From: Qipengyuania sp. YIM B01966
Lineage (GTDB): Bacteria > Pseudomonadota > Alphaproteobacteria > Sphingomonadales > Sphingomonadaceae
Direction of reading: 5' to 3'
DNA length: 64,000 nucleotides
Assembly: GCF_016461955.1 (NCBI RefSeq)
Contig: NZ_JADMNM010000004.1
Span: 124,001 to 188,000 of the forward strand
Part shown: positions 27,105 through 37,019 of the stretch, in pieces
Layout of the letters: the number at the start of each line of letters is the position of its first letter
Numbering within the stretch: position 1 is the stretch's first letter
Made by a program: the position numbers and the translations under genes
The notes under the pieces: generated by a model
The model's database searches: none
Seen by the model: only the letters and a program-made list of their open reading frames with translations
Told to the model about the DNA's origin: nothing

Positions 27105-28651
27105 CAGGCTACCTCCTCGTGGGCGGCCGCGCGGGCGGCGAATTCGTCGCGCAATTCGCGTTTGTAGAGTTTGCCATTCGCCTCGCGCGGTAATTGGTCG
27201 CGAAACTCGATCAGACGCGGCAGCTTGATCTTGGCGAGCTGCCCGGCAAGATAGTCGCGCAATTCCGCCTCGAGCGCGGGGCCCGTATCGGCCATGTCGC
27301 CGGGCTGGATCACCGCCACCACCTGTTCGCCCATGTCGGGATCGGGCGCGCCGATCACCGCAGCATCCATCACCTTGGGATGGGTGACCAGCAGGTTCTC
27401 GATCTCCTGCGGGTAGATGTTGACCCCGCCCGAAATGATCATGTGGCTCTTGCGGTCGGTCAGCGTCAGATAGCCGTCTGCGTCCAGCCGCCCGATATCG
27501 CCCAGCGTCATCCAGCCGCGCGGATGCATCGCGTCGGCGGTCTTCTGAGGGTCGTTATGATAAGCGGGGAGAATGTCGTTCTCGAAATAGATCAGCCCGT
27601 CCTGGCCGGCGGGCAGCTCCTCGCCATCAGGGCCGACGACATGGATCGTGCCGTAGATCGATTTGCCGACCGAGCCTGGGTGCGCCAGCCATTCGGCGCT
27701 GTTGATCATGGTCATGCCGATCCCTTCGGAGCCGGCATAATATTCGAGGATGATCGGCCCCCACCATTCGATCATCGCTTGCTTGACCGGCACCGGGCAC
27801 GGCGCGGCGGCGTGAATGGCGCGCCGGTGGGACGACAGATCGTAGCGTTGGCGCACATCGTCCGGCAGTTTAAGCAGGCGGATGAAATGGGTCGGCACCC
27901 ACTGACTGTCGGTCACGCGGTAGCGCTCGATCGCGGCAAGCGCGGCCTCGGGCTCGAATTTCTCCATCACCACCACCGTGCCGCCAAGCCGGTGGACGAT
28001 GCTCGACCAGGCCAATGGGGCGGCGTGATAGAGCGGGGCGGGCGACAGATAGACCATCTCGCCATCGGGCGGCATCCCGGCGCCATAAGTGGCAAGCGCT
28101 GCCAGCGGGACGGGCGCCTCAACCTCGGGGCTGGCTGGCGGGGCGGGTCGGATACCCTTGGGCTGGCCGGTCGTGCCTGAGGAATAGAGCATCGACAGGC
28201 CGGCAGTCGCATCGGCTATCATGGTGTCGGGCTGCGTGGCGAGCGCCGTCGCCAAATCGTCAGCACCGCCACTGCCCAACATCAGCACCGCCAGATCGGG
28301 CATTTCGGCGCGCAGCCGGGCGACGGTATCGGCGAAATGCTGCGAACTGAGCAGCAGCCGCGCTTCGCTGTCGCGCAGGATATAGGCGATTTCAGGCGGG
28401 GTCAGCCGGGTCGAGATCGGCACCAGCATGGTCCCCGCCCGCTGCGAGCCCCAGACGATCTCGAAATAGCGGGCGTTGTTCTCCATCAGCACGGCGAAGG
28501 CATCGCCGGGTTTGAGGCCGTGGCTGCGCAGCAGGTGGGCGACGCGGTTGGCGGCCTCGTCAAGCTGGGCGTAAGTCACCGTCTCGCCGCTGCCGGCCAT
28601 GATGATCGCCGGCCGGTCGGCGCGGGACTTGGCGTGCTGAATGGGGTGCAT
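27104..28651 (-). CDS. Acyl-CoA synthetase (AMP-forming)
   Basis: An ANL-superfamily ligase of 515 residues. The P-loop-like motif appears as MLYSSGTTGQPKGI (near residue 170), and the A5 motif region contains YYAGSEGIG. A8 is WMTLGDIGRLDADGYLTLTDR, and the catalytic Lys is in REANGKLYKR near the C-terminus. It activates a carboxylic acid to its CoA thioester. The ATG follows AGAGGAA; an upstream ATG lacks such a site. It forms a two-gene operon with the P450. Confidence 0.93.
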   Translation of the reverse strand: MHPIQHAKSRADRPAIIMAGSGETVTYAQLDEAANRVAHLLRSHGLKPGDAFAVLMENNARYFEIVWGSQRAGTMLVPISTRLTPPEIAYILRDSEARLLLSSQHFADTVARLRAEMPDLAVLMLGSGGADDLATALATQPDTMIADATAGLSMLYSSGTTGQPKGIRPAPPASPEVEAPVPLAALATYGAGMPPDGEMVYLSPAPLYHAAPLAWSSIVHRLGGTVVVMEKFEPEAALAAIERYRVTDSQWVPTHFIRLLKLPDDVRQRYDLSSHRRAIHAAAPCPVPVKQAMIEWWGPIILEYYAGSEGIGMTMINSAEWLAHPGSVGKSIYGTIHVVGPDGEELPAGQDGLIYFENDILPAYHNDPQKTADAMHPRGWMTLGDIGRLDADGYLTLTDRKSHMIISGGVNIYPQEIENLLVTHPKVMDAAVIGAPDPDMGEQVVAVIQPGDMADTGPALEAELRDYLAGQLAKIKLPRLIEFRDQLPREANGKLYKRELRDEFAARAAAHEEVA

Positions 28652-28761
28652 ATGATTCCTCTCCACCGCCAGCCTAACCGGCACGGTGAAGGCTGCAAGC
28701 CCGTTGCGATGGAAAACCTAGATTGTCACTCCCCCCGCTCGCCACGCGGACGGCAGATACG

Positions 28762-28790
28762 AAAAAGGCGCCGGGATCACTCCCGCCGCC
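28762..28790 (-). terminator. Rho-independent terminator after the M23 peptidase gene
   Basis: Read on the - strand, GGCGGCGGGA-GTGA-TCCCGGCGCC (one mismatch) is followed by TTTTT. It lies about 30 bases past the peptidase stop. Confidence 0.8.
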
Positions 28791-28817
28791 TTGCTCGGTT
28801 TAACGGTGCGTTAGGGC

Positions 28818-29591
28818 TTATTCGCCGCCCATGCCGCCTTCGCCGGGGGCCAGTGCGAGGCGCGCCTGCGCTTCGGTTTCGACCATGTACGGGATCGGGT
28901 TCACCGCTTCGCCGTTGACGCGCACCTCATAGTGGAGGTGCGGGCCGGTCGAGCGGCCGGTCGAACCGACATAGCCGAGGATGTCGCCCTTGCGGACGCG
29001 CTGGCCGGCAGCGACGGCGATGCGCGACATGTGAGCATAGCGGGTTTCGAGCGCTCCGCCATGATCGAGCTGGACATAAAGGCCGTAGGCGCCGTTGGCC
29101 TGCGCCATGTCGACCGTACCGTCCGCCGTGGCGTAGATCGGCGTGCCGGTCGGGCTGGCGAGATCGATACCCTTGTGTGCGCGGCGGCCGCCGATCACGG
29201 GGTGGTTGCGCATGCCGAAATCGCTCGACAGGCGGGCGCTGGCGAGCGGCATCCGCGACGGGATCGAGACGCCCATCCGCGGGGCGCCGACGATGCCCGA
29301 AACGCCGCCCGAATTGCCGCTGGTCACCACCGTCGAAGGTGCATTCGGCGTGCCCCAGCTGGCGAAGAGCTGCTGGAACTGTTCATCACCGCCGGTCAGC
29401 GGGGCAGCTTGCCCTTCACGAACCGGAGCGGCCATTTCGGCGGAGCTGGAATTGGCCAGCGCGGGCTGCGCGGCAATGGCAAGAAAAGCGGCAGTACATG
29501 CAGCAAGAATGCGGCGCGCGGCGTGGAAAGCTGGCAAATGACCCGTCCCGTTCTTGTCGGCGCCGAAGCCCCGATGACCCCTTTTCGCCAT
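28818..29591 (-). CDS. M23-family peptidoglycan peptidase
   Basis: A 257-residue exported protein. A long positively charged start and hydrophobic segment (signal, about 25-46, ending ALA) are followed by a linker and a LytM/M23 zinc endopeptidase domain (about 120-225). Visible metal and catalytic residues are HKGID (HxxxD), the AHM segment and HLHYEVRVNG (HxH), so it is predicted to be active. It probably cleaves peptide cross-links during growth or division. The domain order is signal-linker-M23 without coiled coil, so it is not EnvC-like. Confidence 0.9.
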   Translation of the reverse strand: MAKRGHRGFGADKNGTGHLPAFHAARRILAACTAAFLAIAAQPALANSSSAEMAAPVREGQAAPLTGGDEQFQQLFASWGTPNAPSTVVTSGNSGGVSGIVGAPRMGVSIPSRMPLASARLSSDFGMRNHPVIGGRRAHKGIDLASPTGTPIYATADGTVDMAQANGAYGLYVQLDHGGALETRYAHMSRIAVAAGQRVRKGDILGYVGSTGRSTGPHLHYEVRVNGEAVNPIPYMVETEAQARLALAPGEGGMGGE

Positions 29592-29684
29592 CCCCCGGCG
29601 AACGCCGGCCCCGAGCGAAAATTTTATTCAACCCCTTGGGAACCCCCGCGGGCTTGATGGATTGTGGACTAACCGGTCAAATCC

Positions 29685-30488
29685 TTACCAATCAATAGCG
29701 GCATACCATTCCCGCGATAAACCGGCTGCCGCGCGCGCTGAGTCGTTGAACGGCGGTTTAATCGCCCCCCGAAAGTAAGACTTTACTAACTCTTGCCAGA
29801 GGTTTTGCGGCGGTTGGGCGCTATCACCGGCCACCTTCACAAAATGTTTGATGCCAATGGCGACGTGGCGAATTTCGTCGTCAAGGATTCGCTCAAGGAT
29901 GCGCGCCCCACGCCTGTCGCCATGCTGGCGAACCTTGGCCAGCGTCGCCGGCGTGACGTCGAGGCCGCGTGCCTCCAGTACCATCGGGACGATCGCCAGC
30001 CGCGCGGCGACATCATGCCGCGTCTTGGCGGCCGATTGCCACAGCCCGTCATGCGCCGGCAGCGCGCCGTAATAACTGCCGAGCAGCCGCAAATGCCGGT
30101 CGAGCAGCGTGAAATGCATCGCCTCGTCGGCGGCAACCGCGAGGAAGTCACTCACGAAACCCTCTCCCGTCGCCCCGCCGAAGCGCCCCGCCATATCGAG
30201 CGCGAGATCGATCGCGACGAATTCGATATGCGCCAGCGCGTGCCACAGGGCGATTCGCGCTTCGGGTCCGCCCCCTGCGGCACGTTTGGGCATCTCTCGT
30301 GGGGGCAGCAGCACCGGCCGCGCAGGCCAGGCAGGCTGGTCCGGCATCGGGCAGTCAAACACCATGTCGAGCCGCCCGAGCCGCCAGTCGCGCGCGGCGG
30401 CGCGGGCGGCCAACACCTTGTCACGCGCGCCTGGCGTCAACAGCGCCGCGCGGATCGCCTGCCCGACGCTGCGACGCGGCGGCGTCAC
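29685..30488 (-). CDS. DUF455 ferritin-like protein
   Basis: A 267-residue protein starting at GTG, which overlaps the bcp stop as GTGA. Helical ferritin-like fold with di-metal ligand motifs: HIEFVAIDLALD (first Glu), ADEAMHFTLL (ExxH) and DDEIRHVAIG (ExxH). DUF455 proteins are annotated as ferritin-like with unknown substrate; an iron- or oxygen-linked redox function is inferred from the ligands. A much longer open frame continues upstream but runs antisense through known genes and is not coding. Confidence 0.85.
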   Translation of the reverse strand: MTPPRRSVGQAIRAALLTPGARDKVLAARAAARDWRLGRLDMVFDCPMPDQPAWPARPVLLPPREMPKRAAGGGPEARIALWHALAHIEFVAIDLALDMAGRFGGATGEGFVSDFLAVAADEAMHFTLLDRHLRLLGSYYGALPAHDGLWQSAAKTRHDVAARLAIVPMVLEARGLDVTPATLAKVRQHGDRRGARILERILDDEIRHVAIGIKHFVKVAGDSAQPPQNLWQELVKSYFRGAIKPPFNDSARAAAGLSREWYAAIDW

Positions 30489-30949
30489 AGCGCGCGGGCC
30501 GCCGCCAGCACCTCCTCGGCATGGCCGGCGACCTTGACCTTCGGCCAGACGCGCGCCACGCGGCCGTCCGCATCGGTGAGGATGGTTGTGCGGACGAGCC
30601 CCATGAATTCGCGCCCGTAGAGCTTCTTGGTGGTCCAGATGCCGAGCGCATCGGACAGGCCTGCTTCCTCGTGGTCGGTCGCCAGCGGCACGGCGAGGGT
30701 GTGTTTGGCGATGAAGTTCCGGTGCTTCGCGAGGCTGTCCTTGCTGATGCCATAGACCGCCACGCCAAGCTCGGCGAAGGCGCCGGCGAGTTCGCTGAAG
30801 GCCTTGGCCTCGGTGGTGCAGCCGGGCGTATTGTCCTTGGGGTAGAAGAACAGCACCGCCTTGCCGAGCGATGCGGTGTCGAGCACCCCGCCATCGGCCA
30901 GGTTGAGTTCCATCGCGGGCAATCTCGCGCCCGGTTCGATCCCAGCCAT
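30485..30949 (-). CDS. bcp: Peroxiredoxin (thioredoxin-dependent thiol peroxidase, BCP/PrxQ type)
   Basis: A 154-residue peroxiredoxin reducing H2O2 and organic peroxides. The peroxidatic Cys is in DNTPGCTTEAKAF. The position five residues on, where many BCPs have the resolving Cys, is Lys here, so a 1-Cys mechanism or another partner is implied. The ATG used follows GGAGG at seven bases; an adjacent ATG is the alternative. It overlaps glnE upstream and DUF455 downstream. Confidence 0.92.
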   Translation of the reverse strand: MAGIEPGARLPAMELNLADGGVLDTASLGKAVLFFYPKDNTPGCTTEAKAFSELAGAFAELGVAVYGISKDSLAKHRNFIAKHTLAVPLATDHEEAGLSDALGIWTTKKLYGREFMGLVRTTILTDADGRVARVWPKVKVAGHAEEVLAAARAL

Positions 30950-33642
30950 CATATATCCTCCACAGGTTCGCCGAAAATCCCCGCCCACGCCGCCGCGACC
31001 GTGCCGCGCGCGTGCCCGATCGCCGAAAGGAGCGCCGGATAATCACTGTGACCGCAGGCACGGGCCAGCGCGGCGGCGGCGGGTGGCGAGGGCGCGGCCA
31101 GATCGAGCGCGAGCAGGCGCGCGGCGACCAGCACCTTGCCCAGCAGCTGTTCGGCATCGCTGAGCGCCGGGGGCAGCAAGCCAGCCCCGACCAGCAGGCC
31201 AACCGCCTGCGGCAGATGCGGATCGAGCCCGGCGCCACCCTGTAATTGGAGGAAATGGACGATGAACTCGAGATCGACCAACCCGCCGCGCAGCAGCTTG
31301 ACGTCAAGCGGCCCCTTGGGCGCCTTGTGCGCTGCCATCTCGGCGCGCATCGCCAGCACGTCGGCCCTGAGCTGCACAGCATCGCGCGGCCGCGCCAGCA
31401 CCTCGGCAATCGCCGCCTCGACTTCGGCGCGGGCAGCTGGCGGCCCGGCGATCACCCGCGCGCGGGTCAGCGCCATATGCTCCCACGTCCACGCATCCTC
31501 GCGCTGATAGCGGGCGAAACTTTCGATGCTCGCGGCGAGCGGGCCCTGATTGCCCTGCGGCCGCAACCGCGTATCGACCTCGTACAAGGCGCCCTCGGCG
31601 GTCGGCACGCTGAGCGCGGCGGTGACCCGCTGGGCCAGCCGGTTGAAATAGAGCGTCGCGCCCAAAGGCCGCGCGCCATCCGATTCGCTCTCGTGCGAAC
31701 CGCTGAACAGATAGATCAGGTCGAGATCGGAGGCATGGGTCAGCGCCCCGCCGCCCAGCCGGCCAAGGCCAAGCACCAGCAGCGCGCCGCCCGCGATACG
31801 CCCATGCGTCGCGGCAAACTCCGCCTCGGTAGCGGACAAAGCCGTGCGGATCGCCGCCTCGGCCGTGCGCGCCAGGGCGGCGGCAATGTCGGCCGGATCC
31901 TGCGCGGCGGCGATCAATTGCACACCGAGCGCAAAGCGCGTTTCACCGGTGACCACCCGAATCCGGTCGAGCACCGCCTCGTAATCGTGCGCGCCTTCGA
32001 CCACCGCCATGCGCGCGGCCAGCGCGCCGGTATCGCCCGGCAGGTCGAAAGCCGAATGGTCGATCAGCGTGTCGAGCAGCGCCGGGCGCCGCGCCAGTTT
32101 CTCGGCCAGCGGGGGGGCGAGCGTCAGGATGGTGATCAGCTGGTCGAGCAGCGCGGGCCGCGCTTCGAGCAGGCGGAACAGGTTGATCGCCGAGGGGGCG
32201 GCGGCGAGCAGGCGTTCCCAGCGCAGCAGCGCGCCGGGGGGATCAGGCGCGTCTGCCAGCGCCGGCAAGAGCTGCGGCAGCAGCGCGGCAAAGGCGCGCC
32301 GGGCGCTTTCGGTGCGCAATGCGCGGTACCGCCCGTCGCTCCACCCCTCGATCCGCGCGGCGAGCTGGGCCTCGTCCGCAAAGCCGAGAGCCGCGGCGAG
32401 ATCGGGCTGCGCGGCAGGGTGCAGACCACCATCAGCGCCGCCCTCGTCCGCGATCAGCGTATCGAAGCGCCCGCCGACCTGCTCGGTCAGCGCGTCCAGC
32501 TCCGCAATCAGCGCCGGCCCGTCCGCCAGCCCGTCAAGCCGGGCGACATTGTCGAGCGCTGGGCCATCCACCGGCAGCTCGTGCGTTTGCTGGTCGGCGA
32601 CCATCTGCAGCCGGTGTTCGAGCGTGCGCAGCCGGTCATAGGCGGCGCCCATCTCGTCGGCGTCGGTGGCGCTGATGATCGCTGCCGCGGCCAGCGCGTC
32701 GAGCGCAGCGCGCGTGCCCCGGCAGCGTAGCGACGCATCGCGACCGCCGTGGATCAGCTGATGCGTCTGGGCGAAGAATTCGATCTCGCGGATGCCGCCG
32801 CGCCCATGCTTGAGGCTGAAGCCCGGGCCTGGCGCGGCCGGTCCGCGATGCGCGGTGCGGATGCGGCGGGTGAGCTGGCGGATTTCGTCGATCGCGCCGA
32901 AATCGAGGCTCCGCCGCCAGACGAAGGGGCGGATCTGCGCGAGGAAATCCTCGCCCGCCGCAAGATCGCCCGCCGCCGCGCGCGCGCGGATAAAGGCGGC
33001 GCGTTCCCACGGCAGCGCCGAACTTTCATAATGGCTCAGCGCGCCTGCCACCGGCAGCGCGGGCGGGCTGATTTCGGAGGCCGGGCGGAGCCGCAGATCG
33101 ACGCGGAAGACATATCCGTCGGCGGTATTGTCGCCGAGCAGACGGACGATTTCGCGCGCATAACGCTGCGCCGCCTCGCCCGGCTCGTCCCGCTCGCGCC
33201 GGGCCATACGGTCGGGATCGTAGAGCAGGATCGGGTCGATATCCGAGCTGTAATTGAGCTCGTCCGCGCCATGTTTGCCCAGTGCCAGCGCGAAGAAGCC
33301 GTCGCTGGTGGCACCCGGCACGCGCTTGCCCATCGCCGCTGTGATCGCGCTATCAAGCGCGCGGTCGGCAAAGGCGGACAGCTCGCCCACCACTCTGGCC
33401 AAAGGATACGCTCCGGCAAGATCGCCAATCGCCAGCGCGGTGGCCAGCGCCAGCTTCTCGCGCCGGAGCGCAATGCCGGGATCGGCCGCGTCCGCCCCGG
33501 CAGCTTTCGCCCAAGCCAGCGCCGCCTCGCCTTCGCCCCCAGCCAACAACGCGGCCAGCTCGGGCTGGCGGGCCAGTGCCTGGGCAAGGAACGGCGCGTG
33601 CGCCTGTGCGCGGCTGATCGCGTTCTGCCACTCGCCATCCAT
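30949..33642 (-). CDS. glnE: Glutamine synthetase adenylyltransferase / adenylyl-removing enzyme
   Basis: An 897-residue bifunctional regulator that adds AMP to or removes it from glutamine synthetase in response to PII. Two nucleotidyltransferase domains are visible. The N-terminal removase half has ALGKHGADELNYSSDIDP near residue 135; the C-terminal half has GLGRLGGGALTHASDLDL near residue 640. Each is followed by a helical domain. I chose the ATG giving MDGEWQNAISRA. The first of three overlapping genes glnE-bcp-DUF455. Confidence 0.95.
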   Translation of the reverse strand: MDGEWQNAISRAQAHAPFLAQALARQPELAALLAGGEGEAALAWAKAAGADAADPGIALRREKLALATALAIGDLAGAYPLARVVGELSAFADRALDSAITAAMGKRVPGATSDGFFALALGKHGADELNYSSDIDPILLYDPDRMARRERDEPGEAAQRYAREIVRLLGDNTADGYVFRVDLRLRPASEISPPALPVAGALSHYESSALPWERAAFIRARAAAGDLAAGEDFLAQIRPFVWRRSLDFGAIDEIRQLTRRIRTAHRGPAAPGPGFSLKHGRGGIREIEFFAQTHQLIHGGRDASLRCRGTRAALDALAAAAIISATDADEMGAAYDRLRTLEHRLQMVADQQTHELPVDGPALDNVARLDGLADGPALIAELDALTEQVGGRFDTLIADEGGADGGLHPAAQPDLAAALGFADEAQLAARIEGWSDGRYRALRTESARRAFAALLPQLLPALADAPDPPGALLRWERLLAAAPSAINLFRLLEARPALLDQLITILTLAPPLAEKLARRPALLDTLIDHSAFDLPGDTGALAARMAVVEGAHDYEAVLDRIRVVTGETRFALGVQLIAAAQDPADIAAALARTAEAAIRTALSATEAEFAATHGRIAGGALLVLGLGRLGGGALTHASDLDLIYLFSGSHESESDGARPLGATLYFNRLAQRVTAALSVPTAEGALYEVDTRLRPQGNQGPLAASIESFARYQREDAWTWEHMALTRARVIAGPPAARAEVEAAIAEVLARPRDAVQLRADVLAMRAEMAAHKAPKGPLDVKLLRGGLVDLEFIVHFLQLQGGAGLDPHLPQAVGLLVGAGLLPPALSDAEQLLGKVLVAARLLALDLAAPSPPAAAALARACGHSDYPALLSAIGHARGTVAAAWAGIFGEPVEDI

Positions 33643-33750
33643 GGGCGCTGCCCTGCCCGCTCTGTCGGGCGGGCGCAAGCCGCGCGCTTGAGTGTCGCCC
33701 CGCGCTCCGGCAAAGGGGTGTCAGACCACGAAACCATGGGGATGAGGCCG

Positions 33751-35418
<1,668 letters not shown>

Positions 35419-35426
35419 GCGGCGCG

Positions 35427-36419
35427 ATGACGGCGATCATGCCGCCCGAATGGGCGCCGCAGGACTGGCTGTGGATTGGCTTTCCGCATGACGGCGATGA
35501 GTGGCCCGGCGTGCTGCCGCGCGCACAGGAACAGATCGCCGCTTTTGCCAATGCGGTCGCCGAAAGCGGGCAAGAGGTGCGGCTTATGGTCCGCGACGCG
35601 GCCAACGAGCAGCGCGCGCGGATGCTGGTCAGCGAACAGGTGACGCTCGAACAGCGCGCCTATGGCGATATCTGGCTGCGCGATACCGGGCCGCTGGTGG
35701 TCTCCGCGCCCGATGGCACGCGCGCGGCGCGCCGGTTCGGCTTCAATGGCTGGGGCGGCAAATATCTGATGCCGGGCGACGAGACGATCGGCGCCGAGCT
35801 GGCAGAGGATGCCGCCCTGCCCGTCACCGCGTATGACTGGGTGCTGGAAGGCGGCGCGATTGACGGGGACGGAACGGGGCTGGTGGTGACCACCGAGCAG
35901 TGCCTGCTCAACCCCAACCGCAACCCGCAGATGCGCCGCGCGGAGATCCAGCAGGGCCTCACCGACGCGCTCGGCTTTACCCGCGTTTTGTGGCTCGGCG
36001 ACGGGCTGCTGAACGATCACACCGATGGCCATGTCGACAACCTCGCTCGCTTCGTCGCGCCGGGCGTGCTGACGCTGCCCCGGGCAACGGGGACGGGCGA
36101 TCCCAATGCCGCGATCTATGCCGATGCCAAGGCGCGGGCGGAGGCGTTCGGCGTATCCGTGCGCGAGATACCCTCTCCCGGCCTGATCACGCGCGGCGAT
36201 TTCGTCGAGCCGGCCAGCTACGCCAATTTCGCCATCACGACCCATCTGGTGGTGGTGCCGACCTTCGGCTCGCTGCACGATGCGGATGGGGTCGCGGCGA
36301 TTGGCGAATTGTTCCCCGACCGCGCGGTGATCGGCCTGCCCGCCGACGCGGTGCTGGCCGGCGGCGGCGGGTTTCACTGTGCGAGCCAGCAGATGCCGAC
36401 GGCAGGCTGGCGGGCTTAA
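35427..36419 (+). CDS. aguA: Agmatine deiminase family protein
   Basis: A 330-residue guanidino-group-modifying enzyme making N-carbamoylputrescine from agmatine. It shows PPEWAPQDWLWIGFPHD at the start and YGDIWLRDTGP. The substrate block is EGGAIDGDGTG, HTDGHVDNLARFV holds the catalytic His/Asp region, and the nucleophilic Cys is in GGGGFHCASQQMP near residue 318. The usual partner aguB is not nearby. It starts nine bases after the M28 gene. Confidence 0.93.
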   Translation: MTAIMPPEWAPQDWLWIGFPHDGDEWPGVLPRAQEQIAAFANAVAESGQEVRLMVRDAANEQRARMLVSEQVTLEQRAYGDIWLRDTGPLVVSAPDGTRAARRFGFNGWGGKYLMPGDETIGAELAEDAALPVTAYDWVLEGGAIDGDGTGLVVTTEQCLLNPNRNPQMRRAEIQQGLTDALGFTRVLWLGDGLLNDHTDGHVDNLARFVAPGVLTLPRATGTGDPNAAIYADAKARAEAFGVSVREIPSPGLITRGDFVEPASYANFAITTHLVVVPTFGSLHDADGVAAIGELFPDRAVIGLPADAVLAGGGGFHCASQQMPTAGWRA

Positions 36420-36454
36420 CGCTTTGTTAGCAGGAGAAGGGAGACAAGCGGGCC

Positions 36455-36586
36455 ATGGCCCGCGCAATCGCCCTTGCCCAGCATCATACCGCCCGGCTGC
36501 CGCTGCACGATCTGGCGCGCTCGGTGATCATTGCGGGCTGCGCGCTGGCGCTGGCGCTGGCCGGCCCGGCGCTGCCGCACTTCTGA
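36455..36586 (+). CDS. Putative 43-residue membrane peptide
   Basis: A short open frame beginning MARAIALAQHHTARLPLHDL is followed by one hydrophobic helix (about 23-40, VIIAGCALALALAGPAL). An AGGAGAAGGGAGA stretch lies upstream. The ATG sits in the palindrome GGGCCATGGCCC. Short frames are common in GC-rich DNA, but the purine-rich leader and clean helix support translation. No function is known. Confidence 0.45.
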   Translation: MARAIALAQHHTARLPLHDLARSVIIAGCALALALAGPALPHF

Positions 36587-36593
36587 TACTGCT

Positions 36594-37018
36594 CTAGTGG
36601 TTTGAATGATCCGTCCCGGGTGCGGGGGTGCCCGGCGCTGCCGATGCTTCTGCCGCGGGTCCACGCGCCGCCAGCCATGCTTCCATTTCGGCAATCTCGC
36701 CCTTCTGCGCGGCGATGATCCGCTGGGCAAGGTCGCGCACCTCGGGATCCTTGCCATATTTGAGCGCCACTTCGCTCATCTCGATGGCGCCCTTATGGTG
36801 GGCGATCATGCCGCGCATGAAGGCGGTGTCGGGATTGACGTGGATCCGCGCCATCCCCTCGTGCATCCGCTAGTTGACCCGGTCATAGGCGGCCTGCGCC
36901 TCGGTCCGGGCCTCGGCCGCGGCGGCATCCACCGTGGCGCCAGCCTCCTGCGCGCTCTGCGGTGCTTGCTGGCACCCGGCCAGCAACATGGCGACGGCCG
37001 TGGAGCAATAGACTTCAT
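36594..37018 (-). pseudogene. DUF305 lipoprotein gene, broken by a frameshift and an amber stop
   Basis: An excellent start (AAGGAG, six bases, ATG) opens MKSIAP in one frame. The lipoprotein sequence AVAMLLAGCQQAPQSAQEAG continues in another frame, so one base appears lost near 36990-37005. In that second frame a TAG at 36870-36872 interrupts AAYDRVN-stop-RMHEGM. The DUF305 core then continues intact (FMRGMIAHHKGAIEMSEVAL) to HSNH. Two lesions suggest decay; sequencing error is the alternative. An internal restart at the ATG at 36866 would give a 90-residue protein with no export signal. Confidence 0.75.
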
Positions 37019-37019
37019 C

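Noticed and set aside
29685-31409. A single 574-residue protein on the - strand ending in DUF455
   Set aside because: The upstream part is a shadow of glnE and bcp in another frame. The GTG overlapping the bcp stop gives a normal DUF455 protein.
32749-33735. In-frame N-terminal extension of the M28 peptidase by about 330 residues
   Set aside because: It is antisense to glnE and would bury the lipoprotein signal peptide.
36451-36462. GGGCCATGGCCC palindrome as a protein-binding site
   Set aside because: Twelve-base GC palindromes are expected by chance in DNA of this composition. It is mentioned only because it covers a possible start codon.
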